Counted from the first letter of the stretch, positions 1-6,396 are shown. The stretch: 6,830 nt of DNA from an uncultured Lachnospiraceae bacterium (GCA_949346185.1 CASGVX010000116.1:1-6830), one strand, 5' to 3'. Made by a program: numbers and translations. Notes: generated from the sequence alone by a model not told the origin.

Positions 1-64
1 ATGCTTTCTCTTTCCACATGCTCCTCCCATCACAATGCTTTCTCTTTCCACATGCCTCTCCCAT
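1..64 (-). CDS. Possible start of the gene following proA (partial, unidentified)
   Basis: A minus-strand reading frame opens at ATG 64-62, 30 bases after the proA stop codon, and stays open for 21 codons to the window edge. It is preceded by GGGAAGG at a spacing of about 7 bases. A second in-frame ATG at 19-17 has GGGAGG only 3 bases upstream. The visible peptide begins MGEACGKRKHC and matches no family I know. It lies almost entirely within the 34-base tandem duplication, so the true start, or whether a gene starts here at all, cannot be decided. In related Clostridia a folate-metabolism gene (5-formyltetrahydrofolate cyclo-ligase) often lies near proA. That is only a positional guess and the peptide does not support it. 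Confidence 0.2.
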   Translation of the reverse strand, partial: MGEACGKRKHCDGRSMWKEKA

Positions 65-68
65 CACG
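1..68. repeat. Two tandem copies of a 34-base repeat, plus a degraded third
   Basis: Copies lie at 1-34 and 35-68 and agree at 31 of 34 positions; they differ at unit positions 22, 23 and 34. A degraded third copy begins at 69, where 12 of 16 bases match up to 84. The array may continue past the left edge. Read on the minus strand, each unit holds a purine-rich stretch (GGGAGGAG or GGGAGAGG), then an ATG, then the codons W K E K A. The unit therefore resembles a duplicated translation start region just downstream of proA. The period is not a multiple of three, so the frame changes from copy to copy. Confidence 0.9.
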
Positions 69-94
69 ATGCCTTCCCTTTCTCAAAATCACCC

Positions 95-1342
95 TTATCG
101 AATCTGTCCATTTCCATTAATCCAGTATTTCATCGTGGTCAGTTCCCTCAGTCCCATAGGCCCCCTCACATGGAGCTTCTGGGTAGAAATGCCAATCTCC
201 GCTCCCAGCCCGAACTCCCCGCCATCTGTAAATCTGGTGGAGCAATTCACATAGACGCAGGCAGAATCCACCTCCCGCTGAAACTTCTCCGCATGGTCGT
301 AATCCTTCGTTATAATGCACTCAGAATGCCCCGTGGAATACCTTCTGATATGGTCAATGGCTTCATCAATAGAACCTACCACCTTGATGGATATGATATA
401 ATCCAAAAATTCCGTGGCATAATCCTCCTCTGTGGCGACAGACACCTGATCTCCCAGAATCTCCCTCGTCCGCTGGCATCCTCGGATTGCCACCTGATGA
501 GCCCGGAACCTCTCCGCCAGTTTTGTCAGGAATGCCTCCGCCACCCCCTCATGCACCAAGCAGGTCTCCAAGGCATTGCACACGCTGGGCCGCTGGGTCT
601 TTCCGTTATCCGTAATGTCCACTGCCATGCCAATATCACACACTTCATCCACATAAATATGGCAATTTCCCGTACCGGTCTCAATCACCGGCACCGTGGC
701 ATTCTCCACAACCGCCTGAATCAGCCCGGCGCCGCCTCTGGGAATCAGGATGTCAATATATTCATTGGCCCGCATCATCTGGGTGGAAACCTCCCTGGAT
801 GTATCCTCCACCAGCTGGACAATCTCTGGCGGAAAGCCACAGGAATCCACCGCCTGCTGCATCACCTTCATCAGTATCTGATTGGAGTGGATCGCCTCCT
901 TTCCGCCCCGAAGAATAGCGGCATTCCCGCTCTTAATGCACAGAGCCGCCGCATCCACCGTCACATTCGGCCGGGACTCATAGATAATCCCCACCACGCC
1001 CATGGGCACCCGCACCTTCGTAATCCGCATCCCATTGGGGCGCAGGGAACCCTCCAGAATCTCTCCCACCGGGTCTTCCAGCCCCACCAGTTCCATGCAG
1101 GCATCCGCAATACCAGAAATCCGCTCCTCCGTCAGACGCAGCCGATCCACCATGGAATCCGAAATGCCATGCTCTCTGGCAGCCCCGATATCCTTCTCAT
1201 TCTCCCTGAGAATCTCTGGGACATTTGCCCGCAGATTTCTGGCAATCTCCTCCAAGATACGATTCTTCTCCCCAGTAGATGCCGTGGCAATGCGCCCCTT
1301 CACCTCCACCGCCCTTTTTCCCAAATCATCTATATAAGCCAT
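95..1342 (-). CDS. proA: Glutamate-5-semialdehyde dehydrogenase (gamma-glutamyl phosphate reductase)
   Basis: This cytosolic enzyme performs the second step of proline synthesis from glutamate: NADPH-dependent reduction of gamma-glutamyl phosphate to glutamate-5-semialdehyde. It is an aldehyde-dehydrogenase-fold protein of normal length, 415 residues from the preferred start. Numbering from that start, the family landmarks are GVVGIIYESRPNVTVDAAAL around 115-134, LRGGKEA at 144-150, and the catalytic cysteine in QRPSVCNALET at about Cys255. The ProA signature IDEAIDHIRRYSTGHSECI follows at about 325-343, then TDGGEFGLGAEIGIST near 372-387. Two adjacent ATG codons are possible starts (1345 and 1342). 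The ribosome binding site GAGGTGA leaves 3 bases between GAGG and the first but 6 before the second, so I chose 1342. degV lies 84 bases upstream with no clear terminator between, which suggests co-transcription. The usual partner proB (glutamate 5-kinase) is not in the window. The gene appears intact and the identification is secure. Confidence 0.97.
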   Translation of the reverse strand: MAYIDDLGKRAVEVKGRIATASTGEKNRILEEIARNLRANVPEILRENEKDIGAAREHGISDSMVDRLRLTEERISGIADACMELVGLEDPVGEILEGSLRPNGMRITKVRVPMGVVGIIYESRPNVTVDAAALCIKSGNAAILRGGKEAIHSNQILMKVMQQAVDSCGFPPEIVQLVEDTSREVSTQMMRANEYIDILIPRGGAGLIQAVVENATVPVIETGTGNCHIYVDEVCDIGMAVDITDNGKTQRPSVCNALETCLVHEGVAEAFLTKLAERFRAHQVAIRGCQRTREILGDQVSVATEEDYATEFLDYIISIKVVGSIDEAIDHIRRYSTGHSECIITKDYDHAEKFQREVDSACVYVNCSTRFTDGGEFGLGAEIGISTQKLHVRGPMGLRELTTMKYWINGNGQIR

Positions 1343-1426
1343 CATTCACCTCATTTCCGCAAGGCGCGCCATACTTGCGCCACCTCACCCATTATCTGTA
1401 GCCAACGCCATTCGCCTTCCAAGATC

Positions 1427-2296
1427 TCATTCCCCAATCGCCTTGCTGCAGGCAATAGCCAGCGCGCCAGGGCCAATATGACAAGACACCGACAGGGATA
1501 ATGGGTTCATAATAACCTCCCCCACCCCGAACTTCTTCTTAATCATATCCACAAATTCCAAAGCAGCCTCCTCATTGTTGGTATGAGCCACCTCCAGATG
1601 AATATTCTCTATATTTTCCATACCGCCAAAACGGTGATTGATATCATCCTCCATGGCAGCCAGCATCTTAGACACGCCCTGCTTTTTCGTTCTGGCTATG
1701 GCAAATGCATCCAGCTTCTCCCCCTGAATCTGCAGCACCGGCTTCAACCGCAGGGCAGAACCCAGCGCCGCAGCTGCCGGCGTAATCCTGCCGCCCTTTT
1801 TCAGGTATTTCAGCGTATCCAGCATGATATAGATGCTGGATTCCATCTTCACCTTCTCCAGATATTCCCGAATCTGCGAAGCGCTCCACCCCCGCTCCGC
1901 CAATTCCATGGCATCCAGCACCGACTGCCGCTGGGTCACGGAAATACGCTGGTTATCCACCACCTGAACCTTCCCATCATAATCCTCAGCCAGCATCCTG
2001 GCAGTCTGGCAGGAACCCGACAGCCCGCTGGACATGGGAATATAGACAATCTCCTCACCCCGAGCCAGCAGTTCGTCCCAAGCGCTGGTCACCGCCTCCG
2101 GAGAGGGCTGGGACGTGGAAACCTCCTCCTCTCCCCCCAATCTCCGATAAAACTCTTCCTGAGTAAAGTCAATATCCTCAAAAAACGTCTCATCCCCGAT
2201 TAAAAAAGGCATGGGAATCACCTTCACGCCCATGGCAAGCCCCTCATCCTGGGCAATGCCACTGTTACTGTCCGTCATAATCAATACTTTGCTCAT
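1427..2296 (-). CDS. DegV family protein (FakB-like fatty-acid-binding protein)
   Basis: DegV/FakB proteins bind a single fatty acid in the cytosol. Characterised FakB members present it to the kinase FakA, which makes acyl phosphate for phospholipid synthesis. The length of 289 residues is normal. The N-terminal EDD fold begins with VLIMTDSNSGI (4-14). The family's lipid-contact motif TSQPSP lies at 61-66, MSSGLSGS at 88-95, a conserved VVDNQRIS at 112-119, the hinge motif TLKYLKKGGRI at 161-171, and LKPVLQIQGEKL at 184-195. The C-terminal CHIGPGALAIA at 272-282 carries the histidine that contacts the carboxylate in FakB structures. A GTG two codons upstream (2302-2300) lies inside the ribosome binding site GATGAGGTG, so ATG 2296 is the better start, 5 bases after GAGG. 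No fakA-like kinase is visible nearby. Clostridia carry several DegV paralogues, so the exact ligand is unknown. Confidence 0.92.
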   Translation of the reverse strand: MSKVLIMTDSNSGIAQDEGLAMGVKVIPMPFLIGDETFFEDIDFTQEEFYRRLGGEEEVSTSQPSPEAVTSAWDELLARGEEIVYIPMSSGLSGSCQTARMLAEDYDGKVQVVDNQRISVTQRQSVLDAMELAERGWSASQIREYLEKVKMESSIYIMLDTLKYLKKGGRITPAAAALGSALRLKPVLQIQGEKLDAFAIARTKKQGVSKMLAAMEDDINHRFGGMENIENIHLEVAHTNNEEAALEFVDMIKKKFGVGEVIMNPLSLSVSCHIGPGALAIACSKAIGE

Positions 2297-2308
2297 AGCC
2301 ACCTCATC

Positions 2309-2567
2309 TCAAATTAATATGCCGCTCAGCGACACCACTATATGTTTTCTTTCCAGCATTCTGGTAAATGTGACATACTCATTGCTCGCATCGCCCTTCC
2401 TTTCATCATATATCACTCTCACCTTGATTCCTATGGATGCCGCACTGATACAAATCTATGCTGTTATCCCTGAAATATCTACTGTACATATGCACTAAGT
2501 ATTCCAATGCCCTGATAATAATATTCACATAGCGTAATTGATTCAGATACCAGGAAGGAAATCGAAT
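2309..2567 (-). pseudogene. Possible frameshifted remnant of a small unidentified gene upstream of degV
   Basis: Two overlapping open stretches on the minus strand read like pieces of one protein. The first (2567-2406) contains YVNIIIRALEYLVHMYSRYF and ends at TGA 2408-2406. The second (2455-2309) contains ASIGIKVRVIYDERKG, continues through TFTRMLERKHIVVSLSGILI, and ends at TGA 2311-2309. Removing one base near 2440 would join them into about 85 residues. The second stop lies 12 bases before the degV start, a spacing typical of an operon neighbour. The peptide alternates hydrophobic and charged residues like a real protein, but I do not recognise the family. Neither piece has a convincing start and ribosome binding site. 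Open stretches of about 50 codons can arise by chance, so this is tentative. Confidence 0.3.
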
Positions 2568-2576
2568 CTAGTATTT

Positions 2577-2605
2577 AATATACAAAAAAAACTGCATTTT
2601 TACAA
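2577..2605 (-). promoter_or_regulatory. Candidate sigma-A promoter for degV-proA
   Basis: On the minus strand, a -35 box TTGTAA (2605-2600; 4 of 6 consensus bases) is followed by a 17-base spacer and a -10 box TATATT (2582-2577; 5 of 6). The spacer includes a run of eight T. The promoter lies between the ASKHA gene stop and the degV region, about 280 bases upstream of the degV start. Transcription would cross the possible gene remnant at 2309-2567 before reaching degV and proA. No clear terminator hairpin separates it from the ASKHA gene, so read-through from upstream is also possible. Confidence 0.5.
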
Positions 2606-2633
2606 GACTCAAGGACAAAACACATGTTTTTAA

Positions 2634-4079
2634 CTACTCAAACTCCCTCAATGCCATGCCATCCATGAGATTCGTTTTGAACGCCTCCATCTCCGCCAGT
2701 TCCACATGGGCAATTTCTTTAGCCAGCCGCTCCATCTCCACGGCAAATCTCGGTTCTGCCAGCATTCTCACCGCTCCGGCCCCGGCACTATTTCCAATCA
2801 GGGATATCTTCCCCCGAAACACTGCGGGAAATAATCCCAGACGGAGCACTGCCTCCTCCCGAAGATGATTTCCCAAAGCGCCAGCCACCATTACCTTCTC
2901 CACTTCCTCCGGCGACAGGCCGCAACTATTTAGCAAGCACTGAATCCCCGCCAGAATCGCCCCCTTGGCAAGCTGTACGCTCCTCACATCATCCTGATAC
3001 AGTACAATCTCCCCAGCCTTCCCCATACAGCAGAAAGCTCCGTTCGTCCCGCCCTCCCCATATAGCAGAAATCCCCGCTTCCCTTGTCTATTCACTAGGC
3101 GCGCTGACAATTCCGGATGAACATTATTCTCCTCTGCCTCCTCCCTATCCAGCAGATAGCCTTCCCTCGTCAGAATGCCGCAATGGCGCAATCCTTCCAT
3201 CAGTTCCAGCAGTCCCGTTCCCGTAATTCCCAAAGGAGCAGCTCCTGAAAGATATTCCAGCACGATATTCCCCGTCCTCGGCGCAATCCTCACCCCGGTC
3301 ACCGCCCCCGGCATAGCCCGAACGCCGCAGACAATGCCCTTTCCCTCCAGCGCCGGCCCTGCCGCCGTAGAACAGCATGCCCTCTTCCCCCGATATGCAA
3401 GAATCATCTCCGCATTGGTTCCCAAATCCACCACCAATGTCACGCCGCTCTCCCCCCGACGCTCCGCCACTCCCAGAGCCGCCAAGGCATCGCTTCCCAC
3501 ATGAGCCGCAATTCCGGAAAGCACCTGAATCCTCAGCTGCTTACCCCGGCGAAAACCCACATCCTCCCCCGTGCAAATATAATTCCCCTGATAAGCGCTG
3601 CGAAAAGGTGCGCCCGCCAATCCAGACACATCCTGATTCAAAAAAATATGACACATGGTGGGATTGCCCACCACAGACAGGAAAATATCTTCATCGGAAG
3701 ACAAAGAATTCCCCGATTCCTGCCAGCAATCCAGCAACTCCTCCATCATCCCCTCCAGCTGCTCCACCAGCATCTGATGCAATTCTTCCCCCTTGCCCCT
3801 CTGAACATGCATCATCCGCATCATCACATCTGCTCCCATCCTAGTCTGGCAATTTTCCCTAGACAGGGTGCGAAGCAGCCTTCTCTTGGAAAAATCCCAC
3901 AGATATGCCACCACCGTAGTAGTTCCAATATCTATGGCAATCCCCAGACCACCACATCTGCTTATACCGGCTTCCCATTCCCCCGCCGCCCCACGGAAAT
4001 CTCCCCTTTTCCCCTCATTCCCAAGGACAGAAGGCAGCTCCCCCTTTTCCTCTCCGGGAAGTTCTCGAAGAATTACCAT
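2634..4079 (-). CDS. ASKHA-domain protein (DUF4445; RACo-like corrinoid activator) without N-terminal ferredoxin domain
   Basis: Proteins of this family use ATP. The characterised member RACo drives reductive reactivation of oxidised corrinoid proteins, passing electrons through an N-terminal [2Fe-2S] domain. This 481-residue protein has the ASKHA ATPase core: phosphate-1 loop AIDIGTTTVVAYLWD (48-62), GADVMMRM (82-89), GNPTMCHI (138-145), phosphate-2 loop VVDLGTNAEMIL (216-227), AAGPALEGKG (239-248), ITGTGLLELM (285-294), RSVQLAKGAILAGI (366-379), MVAGALGNHL (397-406) and GNSAGAGA (429-436). The first 44 residues are a Gly/Glu-rich linker with one cysteine (Cys42), so no ferredoxin-type Cys cluster is present. 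The ATG has an in-frame TGA only 6 bases upstream and a modest GGGGG ribosome binding site 9 bases away, so no longer protein is encoded here. It follows rny after 115 bases. With no methyltransferase or corrinoid protein nearby, the partner is unknown. The family assignment is strong; the function is weak. Confidence 0.85.
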   Translation of the reverse strand: MVILRELPGEEKGELPSVLGNEGKRGDFRGAAGEWEAGISRCGGLGIAIDIGTTTVVAYLWDFSKRRLLRTLSRENCQTRMGADVMMRMMHVQRGKGEELHQMLVEQLEGMMEELLDCWQESGNSLSSDEDIFLSVVGNPTMCHIFLNQDVSGLAGAPFRSAYQGNYICTGEDVGFRRGKQLRIQVLSGIAAHVGSDALAALGVAERRGESGVTLVVDLGTNAEMILAYRGKRACCSTAAGPALEGKGIVCGVRAMPGAVTGVRIAPRTGNIVLEYLSGAAPLGITGTGLLELMEGLRHCGILTREGYLLDREEAEENNVHPELSARLVNRQGKRGFLLYGEGGTNGAFCCMGKAGEIVLYQDDVRSVQLAKGAILAGIQCLLNSCGLSPEEVEKVMVAGALGNHLREEAVLRLGLFPAVFRGKISLIGNSAGAGAVRMLAEPRFAVEMERLAKEIAHVELAEMEAFKTNLMDGMALREFE

Positions 4080-4115
4080 AAATCAAATCCCCCATATCTT
4101 TCCTTATCACCTTGC

Positions 4116-4131
4116 TTGGCTTTTACGCCAA
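4116..4131 (-). other. Small second hairpin between rny and the ASKHA gene
   Basis: On the minus strand TTGGC and GCCAA form a 5-base-pair stem around a 6-base loop, GTAAAA. It directly follows the stronger hairpin at 4140-4163 and lies about 40 bases before the ASKHA start codon. It could be a leader structure or part of a weak compound terminator. The stem is short, so the evidence is modest. Confidence 0.35.
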
Positions 4132-4139
4132 ACTAAGTT

Positions 4140-4163
4140 AAGGGCCGTCCGTAGACGACCCTT
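4140..4163 (-). terminator. Strong hairpin after rny: weak terminator, attenuator or processing stem
   Basis: The minus-strand RNA can form a 10-base-pair stem from arms AAGGGUCGUC and GACGGCCCUU, with one G-U pair, closed by the loop UACG. A C(UACG)G loop belongs to the very stable UNCG tetraloop class. The stem starts 31 bases after the rny stop codon. The bases after it (AACUUAGUUU) form only a poor U-tract, so termination may be incomplete and some transcripts may continue into the ASKHA gene. It could also be a 3'-end protection or processing stem. Confidence 0.6.
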
Positions 4164-4194
4164 CATTGCTCATGTTATAAACTAGACATCGTGA

Positions 4195-5772
4195 TTACTT
4201 TGCATAATCAGTCACTCTGGATTCGCGAATTACATTTACCTTGATTTGTCCAGGGTATTTTAATTCGTTTTCAATCTGTTTCGAGATGTCTCTGGCAAGG
4301 AGAACCATCTCATCATCTGATACCTTATCAGGCGTCACCATAATCCTTACCTCGCGGCCTGCCTGAATAGCATATGATTTGTCAACACCTTTAAAGCCAT
4401 TAGAAATATCTTCCAATTGTTTCAATCTGTTTGTATATGTTTCCAGCGTTTCCCTTCTGGCGCCGGGACGCGCGGCCGAAATAGTATCCGCCGCCTGCAC
4501 GATACATGCGATCAAATTCTCTGGCTCAACATCTCCATGATGAGCCTCCACTGCATTGATTACCGTTTTAGACTCCTTATACTTACGACACAACTCTGCG
4601 CCAATCTGGACATGGGTTCCCTCCATCTCCTGATCCACGGACTTTCCGATATCATGCAGCAAGCCAGCACGTTTGGCAGTCCTCACATCCACTCCAATCT
4701 CCCCAGCCAGCAGACCGGATAAATGCGCCACCTCAATAGAATGCTTCAGAGCATTCTGACCATAACTGGTCCTGAATTTCATCCTGCCCAGCAAACGAAT
4801 GAGTTCCGGATTAATGCCATGAACGCCCACTTCCAAAGTAGCCGCCTCGCCCTCCTCGCGGATGACAGACTCCACTTCCCTCTCCGCCTTCTCAACCATT
4901 TCCTCAATTCTTGCGGGATGAATCCTGCCGTCAACAATCAGTTTCTCCAAAGCAATCCGCGCAACCTCCCTGCGGACTCCATCGAAACCGGACAGCACGA
5001 CGGCTTCCGGCGTGTCATCAATAATCAAATTGACGCCCGTCATCGTCTCCAAGGTACGGATGTTCCGACCTTCCCGGCCAATAATCCGACCTTTCATCTC
5101 ATCATTTGGAAGTTGGACAACAGAGATGGTTGTCTCTGTCACATGATCTGCGGCACAGCGCTGAATCGCCGTCACCACATAATCCTTTGCCTTCTTGTCC
5201 GCCTCTTCCTTCGCCTTCCGCTCCAATTCTCTCACGAGAACCGCAGTTTCATGCTTCACATCTTCTTCAACAGATTTTAACAGATATTCCTTCGCCTGTT
5301 CAGTGGTCAATCCAGAAATTTTTTCAAGCTCTTTTAAATGACTGTCCTTCATATCTGCCAATTCTTTCTTCTGCCTGTCTAAATCAGCATCCTTCGCATT
5401 TAATGTCGCTTCTTTCTTTTCTAAGACTTCCGACTTCTTATCCAGAGCTTCCTCCTTAGACAACACTCGCTTCTCGTATCGCTGAATCTCTGCTCTTCGT
5501 TCCTTGGATTCCCGCTCAATCTCATTCTTGTTCCTGAGCACCTCCTCCTTGGCCTCCAGCAAAGCCTCACGCTTCTTTGTCTCCGCAGTCTTCCGAGCCT
5601 GATCAATAATTTCATCGGCCTGATTTTCCGCGTTGCCAATCTTTGCCGCTTCCTCCTCTTTATAGCGTTCCACAGCAAGATTCTTCGTGACAAGTGCAGT
5701 GATGACTACTGCCAGCACAATACAGACAAGTGCAATCACAACGCCTATGATACTTCCTCCAAATATAGGCAT
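4195..5772 (-). CDS. rny: Ribonuclease Y (membrane-anchored endoribonuclease)
   Basis: RNase Y starts bulk mRNA decay and processes selected transcripts in many Firmicutes, acting at the inner face of the membrane as part of a loose degradation complex. The 525-residue length is typical. The domain order is complete: one N-terminal membrane segment (about 8-29), a long Lys/Glu-rich coiled coil (about 35-200), a KH RNA-binding domain with GRIIGREGRNIR at 228-239 (the GxxG is GREG), and a metal-dependent HD nuclease domain. The HD domain shows His344 in KHSIEVAH, the His-Asp pair 373-374 in AGLLHDIGKSVD, HHGD at 411-414 and Asp429 in AADTISAARPGARRE. A near-consensus promoter lies 54 to 82 bases upstream of the start codon. 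A strong AAGGAGG precedes the ATG but at an unusually long spacing and inside an inverted repeat. No other in-frame start lies between them. The gene is intact and the identification is secure. Confidence 0.98.
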   Translation of the reverse strand: MPIFGGSIIGVVIALVCIVLAVVITALVTKNLAVERYKEEEAAKIGNAENQADEIIDQARKTAETKKREALLEAKEEVLRNKNEIERESKERRAEIQRYEKRVLSKEEALDKKSEVLEKKEATLNAKDADLDRQKKELADMKDSHLKELEKISGLTTEQAKEYLLKSVEEDVKHETAVLVRELERKAKEEADKKAKDYVVTAIQRCAADHVTETTISVVQLPNDEMKGRIIGREGRNIRTLETMTGVNLIIDDTPEAVVLSGFDGVRREVARIALEKLIVDGRIHPARIEEMVEKAEREVESVIREEGEAATLEVGVHGINPELIRLLGRMKFRTSYGQNALKHSIEVAHLSGLLAGEIGVDVRTAKRAGLLHDIGKSVDQEMEGTHVQIGAELCRKYKESKTVINAVEAHHGDVEPENLIACIVQAADTISAARPGARRETLETYTNRLKQLEDISNGFKGVDKSYAIQAGREVRIMVTPDKVSDDEMVLLARDISKQIENELKYPGQIKVNVIRESRVTDYAK

Positions 5773-5777
5773 TGAAC

Positions 5778-5790
5778 AGGAGCACCTCCT
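5778..5790 (-). promoter_or_regulatory. rny ribosome binding site embedded in an inverted repeat
   Basis: On the minus strand AGGAG-GTG-CTCCT forms a perfect 5-base inverted repeat with a 3-base loop. The first arm is part of the AAGGAGGTG ribosome binding site. GGAGG ends at 5785, leaving 12 bases before the ATG at 5772, longer than the usual 5 to 9. Folding of the small stem could mask the site. An alternative or regulated use of the site is inference. Confidence 0.6.
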
Positions 5791-5825
5791 TATTATATAT
5801 TCATTGTAAAATACACAACACTATA

Positions 5826-5854
5826 ATTCTATACTTAATAAACAAATATGTCAA
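5826..5854 (-). promoter_or_regulatory. Sigma-A promoter for rny
   Basis: On the minus strand a perfect -35 box TTGACA (5854-5849) is followed by a 17-base spacer and TAGAAT (5831-5826; 5 of 6 consensus bases). The predicted transcript starts near 5819 and has a leader of about 47 bases before the rny ATG. This is the best promoter match in the window. Confidence 0.85.
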
Positions 5855-5966
5855 GAATCAAATTGGGGAGATTTACAAAAAATCTAGTTGCTTGTTACTA
5901 TTCACAATCCATCCCCGCCAATCATTCACTCTATCTAGTTCACATATTAGTTATTATTAATGTTAG

Positions 5967-6062
5967 ATAAACTTTTATTAATATTTTTAAGTACTTAGAC
6001 TAACTTGTATTAATATCTTTAAGTACTTAGATTATCTCGTATTAATATCTTTAAATACTTAG
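5967..6062. repeat. Tandem repeat array A: three 32-base units
   Basis: Units lie at 5967-5998, 5999-6030 and 6031-6062. Each holds TATTAATAT, then TTTAA, then the shared end TACTTAG. The second and third units differ at only a few positions outside their first nine bases. The first two units contain the perfect 10-base palindrome TAAGTACTTA, and each unit contains ATTAAT. A more divergent continuation follows from 6063. A lone A-like half unit (GTATTAATAT) recurs at 6213, just after array B. Confidence 0.9.
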
Positions 6063-6122
6063 ATTAACTAAGTATTGTTATTTATAAATAATAATTAGTC
6101 TGTGTATTTGAAAAATAAGATA

Positions 6123-6218
6123 AAAGATATTCTATGTCCTTGTTTCTCTAAATCAAAGATATTCTATGTCCTCGTATTTCTAAATCAAAGATATTCTATA
6201 TCCTTGATCCATGTATTA
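6123..6218. repeat. Tandem repeat array B: three 32-base units
   Basis: Units lie at 6123-6154, 6155-6186 and 6187-6218. Each begins with AAAGATATTCTAT, followed by TCCT; the first two end in CTAAATC, and the third diverges in its last third. The period of 32 is the same as in array A although the sequence differs. The string CTCGTATT occurs at 6037-6044 in array A and 6171-6178 in array B, and aligning on it gives roughly 17-18 matches in 32, so the two arrays may be distant relatives. Confidence 0.9.
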
Positions 6219-6329
6219 ATATTTATGTAGTATAAGAGGCAGTGCATTTGGTTTACTTCTCGCTACGGTAATAAAAATACGCAAAAAAATTTTTTAATTC
6301 TTTTCTCATGTTTCAGACAGCCCGAACAG

Positions 6330-6358
6330 ATAATATCACATCACGAACTGCAAAACAA
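6330..6358 (-). promoter_or_regulatory. Weak minus-strand promoter candidate upstream of the repeat arrays
   Basis: On the minus strand TTGTTT (6358-6353) is followed by a 17-base spacer and TATTAT (6335-6330; 5 of 6), with TGA immediately before the -10 box as in extended -10 promoters. A transcript from here would pass through both repeat arrays and reach rny about 550 bases later. In such AT-rich DNA a match of this quality may be chance. Confidence 0.25.
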
Positions 6359-6396
6359 ATCACAAATCCCTATTTTTTTAACACAAAAATATAACA

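Noticed and set aside
35..1501. A 488-codon open plus-strand frame opposite proA and the end of degV
   Set aside because: It is antisense to the complete, motif-bearing proA, its product is rich in His, Leu, Arg and Pro as expected for a mirror frame of a GC-rich gene, and it matches no family.
2593..2633. Intrinsic terminator after the ASKHA gene
   Set aside because: There is a weak AAAACA-TG-TGTTTT inverted repeat just after the stop codon, and a run of eight T further on, but no GC-rich stem precedes the T-run.
3377..4136. Overlapping plus-strand open frames opposite the ASKHA gene
   Set aside because: Their products are Pro/Ser/His-rich shadow translations of a gene with clear ASKHA motifs on the other strand; no ribosome binding sites were seen.
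5773..5825. Riboswitch or T-box in the rny leader
   Set aside because: The leader predicted from the strong promoter is only about 47 bases and shows nothing beyond the small hairpin at the ribosome binding site.
5772..5960. A 62-codon plus-strand frame upstream of rny
   Set aside because: It starts within the rny start codon region, has no ribosome binding site, covers the rny promoter, and its product is low-complexity with no recognisable family.
5967..6218. CRISPR array
   Set aside because: The 32-base units are directly adjacent with no unique spacers between them, and no cas genes are present.
6123..6218. Transposon or insertion sequence marked by the repeats
   Set aside because: No transposase fragment, terminal inverted repeats or target-site duplication was seen around the arrays.
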